From NCBI RefSeq assembly GCF_030936135.1, contig NC_082600.1, positions 26,915,943-26,979,942 on the forward strand: a stretch of DNA of 64,000 nucleotides, written 5' to 3'. Within the stretch, counting starts at the first letter, position 1. Each line of letters starts with the position of its first letter. The notes under the pieces were generated by a model. That model had not been told where the DNA came from. It ran no database searches and saw nothing but the letters and a program-made list of their open reading frames with translations. This document shows positions 49,701-64,000 of the stretch, piece after piece. The DNA is from Gavia stellata (taxonomy: Eukaryota > Chordata > Aves > Gaviiformes > Gaviidae). The translations under genes were made by a program, and so were the position numbers.

Positions 49701-51154
49701 TTGACTTTTTCAATTAGTCTTCTGGTTTTCTACAGCTCTTCCAGATTCCTTAATCCCATTCCTGTGAGATTTTGCCATCTAGATTTTTTTTTTAAATTAT
49801 TATTATTTGCTAGATGACATTTTGCCAGGTACTCCCCTTGCAGTGGAGTGAGTGAATAATCCTTAGCAGAACATGTCTGAGCTTTCTCATGCATTCCTGC
49901 AAGCTCCTTTATTCTAAAACTGACATGCTGTCTTTGCTGCTTGGAAGGACAACATCTTTGTATGGGAATAGTTACAATGCACAGCAAACAAACTTTGATG
50001 GATAAGTTACTCACTTTCAAAATAGGTGCGTATAATGGTGAACAGCTCTTTAACCCTCACCACATTGCAAGGAACCCCGCTCGTTGTTTCATGCTCTGAG
50101 CAATAAAGCATCTTCGCGAGGTAGTGGGATAAGAGCTAACCAGGCTTTGTTGTACCTGGTTTTAGGGATTTGTGCTTCAGCTCCTGACATCTCCTGTAAG
50201 TGTAGGATCACCTGTCCTGAAGTGAACGTTCCCCATTGTTCAACTCTGCTTTCCCGTCTGTGGTTGTGACTGCTGAACTTTGGAAACAAAACATTGAAAT
50301 GATGATGGTGTGCATTATCAATGAAGAAAATAAATCACTTACCTAGGATTAAGGTTGCTAATACTTCCTTATGACAGAGAAGTGATTGCAGCTCCAGATC
50401 TAAAATACTGTTTATGAAGCTTTCAGTTTATTTCCTCTTGGTTAGAGAGAAATGGCATGAATCACGAGTGGCACGGTAAGGGACACTGCTACGTCTTATT
50501 AATGGTGTGAAATTTGTATCCACCGGAGATGCCCTCATCTTTCCAGCAGATCTTTGAGCTAGGGATACAGCTGTGGTGTTTATTGGTGTGTTCTCCCTTG
50601 CAGAAATTATTTTTCAGTAATGTATATTACGTGTAGTACAGTTAGGCAAACAGAAAAGTTAACATCTGTGTGGTAAGAAACAGTAATGACTTTTTTTGAT
50701 ATGAATCAGTTACTTCAGATGGGTTTTCTTATTACCAAAATATAACTGAAAGCTTTTTAGGAAAATAACCTTGAACGCTTGACTTCTTGGGAAGTAAAGT
50801 CACTTCTCTGTCAAGAGTTGAGGCAACTTCTGCTTTCCAGAGGTTTTATGAGTGAGGCAACTGGAAGACGGCTTGGACAATCTGCATTTAATTCACAGTG
50901 GGGATGATCTCCTCAGGCCAGCTGTAGGGACGAGCACCACACACATCACACGTACTGCACACAGCACTTTTTAAGACTCTGATTCTGGGGAGGCGGCGGC
51001 GGGGAGGGCCCCGTCGGGAGGCGGGAGCGGGGAGGTCGTCGCGGCGGCGGCAGGAAGCGGTTCCGGGTTGTCGGCGGGAGCCAACATGGAGCCCGTCGGG
51101 CTCGCGGGGCCGCGCTGAGGGAGAGCCGGGCCGCAGGGGGGCCGCGCCGCCGCC

Positions 51155-63292
<12,138 letters not shown>

Positions 63293-64000
63293 GTAATCAA
63301 ATGGTCTTGCCTGAAACCTGGAGAGGTGTCAGAACAGGAGGGTTTGTGCAGACTAGTGGCGTTTATGCTTTTGCAGCAAAGTCCTTAAGTTAATTTGGCC
63401 TGACGTGAGGCAGTTGTTGAAGTACACTTCATCGTCTTTAGGAGAGAAGCACATTCTTGCTGTCTTGTCTTCTGATCAATCCCTATGTTCTCTTGGTCTC
63501 TGCATCCTTCGTCTTGGAAGCTTTTGTATTGAGAACCTTGAGGCATCCCTTTCTGAGGCTCCTTTGAAGAATGCTGGTTCCTGCTCTTTAGATGTCTGTG
63601 AACGAAGGGTCACAGAGATCCTCCTATGGTCATTGGAAAAGGCCTTTCAAAATACATGTCATGCAATATAAGGACCCTTGCGTTCTCCCTTTGTTGCCTC
63701 TCTCTTCTTTAGAGAGTTGCATTGAAAGTGGCCCATTTTAGCTTCGTTTGACCATCAGCCTGCACACACTCTTTTATGAAAGGTGGACCGTAATTCTGGA
63801 CTGTTTGGATCCCGCATTGGTTGCTTTGGGGACAGCAGACTTAGTCCTTTATACCAAGGTGGTCAGCAAATTGAGTTTTGTCTTGCTGTATGCACTGGTA
63901 AAAGCCCGAATCCTGATAATATTTAGTCATTTAAGATCATTCTTTTGCAATATGGGTATTGGTTGGCCACATTCTGGTATATATGTAGTTTGTTGTCCTC

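Larger units (their letters stand above)
44620..50970. other. TMED10/NEK9 intergenic region
   Basis: About 6.3 kb without recognisable coding exons. It holds a possible extended TMED10 3' UTR up to about 46490, a pure run of 20 C at 46766-46785, and AT-rich sequence up to the NEK9 CpG island, which starts near 50985. No tRNA or other RNA gene was seen. Confidence 0.55.

Overview
The window is vertebrate nuclear DNA, almost certainly from a bird. Three multi-exon protein genes with GT-AG introns and CpG-rich promoters can be read by eye: FOS (minus strand, complete), TMED10 (plus strand, complete) and the 5' part of NEK9 (plus strand, eight coding exons, running off the right edge). The only clear interspersed repeats are CR1 LINEs, which are typical of birds and other sauropsids. 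The spliced FOS protein is 367 residues, which is the chicken length as I recall it, but some residues differ from the chicken protein as I remember it, so another bird is likely. Gene order and orientation (FOS divergent from TMED10, NEK9 downstream of TMED10) match the FOS-TMED10-NEK9 block I know from human chromosome 14q24.

Layout. 1-985: 3' flank of FOS. About 985-3712: FOS transcription unit on the minus strand, with an AU-rich 3' UTR, four coding exons, and a TATA box at 3738-3745. Upstream of it lies a near-canonical immediate-early promoter: CRE-like site, AP-1-like (FAP) site, serum response element with adjacent Ets site, and sis-inducible element. 4.1-30 kb: the FOS/TMED10 intergenic region. 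It has no convincing gene, but it has a CpG island at about 10.3-11.4 kb with CRE and X-box-like motifs, a pair of CRE-like sites at 19.65 kb, several AP-1 sites, and a 3 kb decayed CR1 at 21.5-24.6 kb. 30.05-44.6 kb: TMED10 (five coding exons, 222 residues). 44.6-51 kb: intergenic, with a plausible distal TMED10 polyadenylation site near 46.47 kb. 51.0-64 kb: the NEK9 promoter and kinase-domain exons.

The three genes do not form a pathway. FOS is an inducible AP-1 transcription factor. TMED10 is a p24-family cargo receptor of the early secretory pathway. NEK9 is a mitotic NIMA-family kinase. TMED10 and NEK9 look like broadly expressed CpG-island genes, while FOS carries the signal-responsive elements. 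The sequence around FOS may hold distal enhancers, and I list candidates.

I found no convincing undescribed system. The oddest items are: a minus-strand reading frame that stays open for about 2.2 kb (9026-11209) with a single stop, starting in the orphan CpG island; that CpG island itself; a three-residue insertion in TMED10 relative to the mammalian protein as I remember it; and the dense TCATTA cluster just upstream of the TMED10 promoter. Most other long ORFs lie in GC-rich sequence and look like chance.
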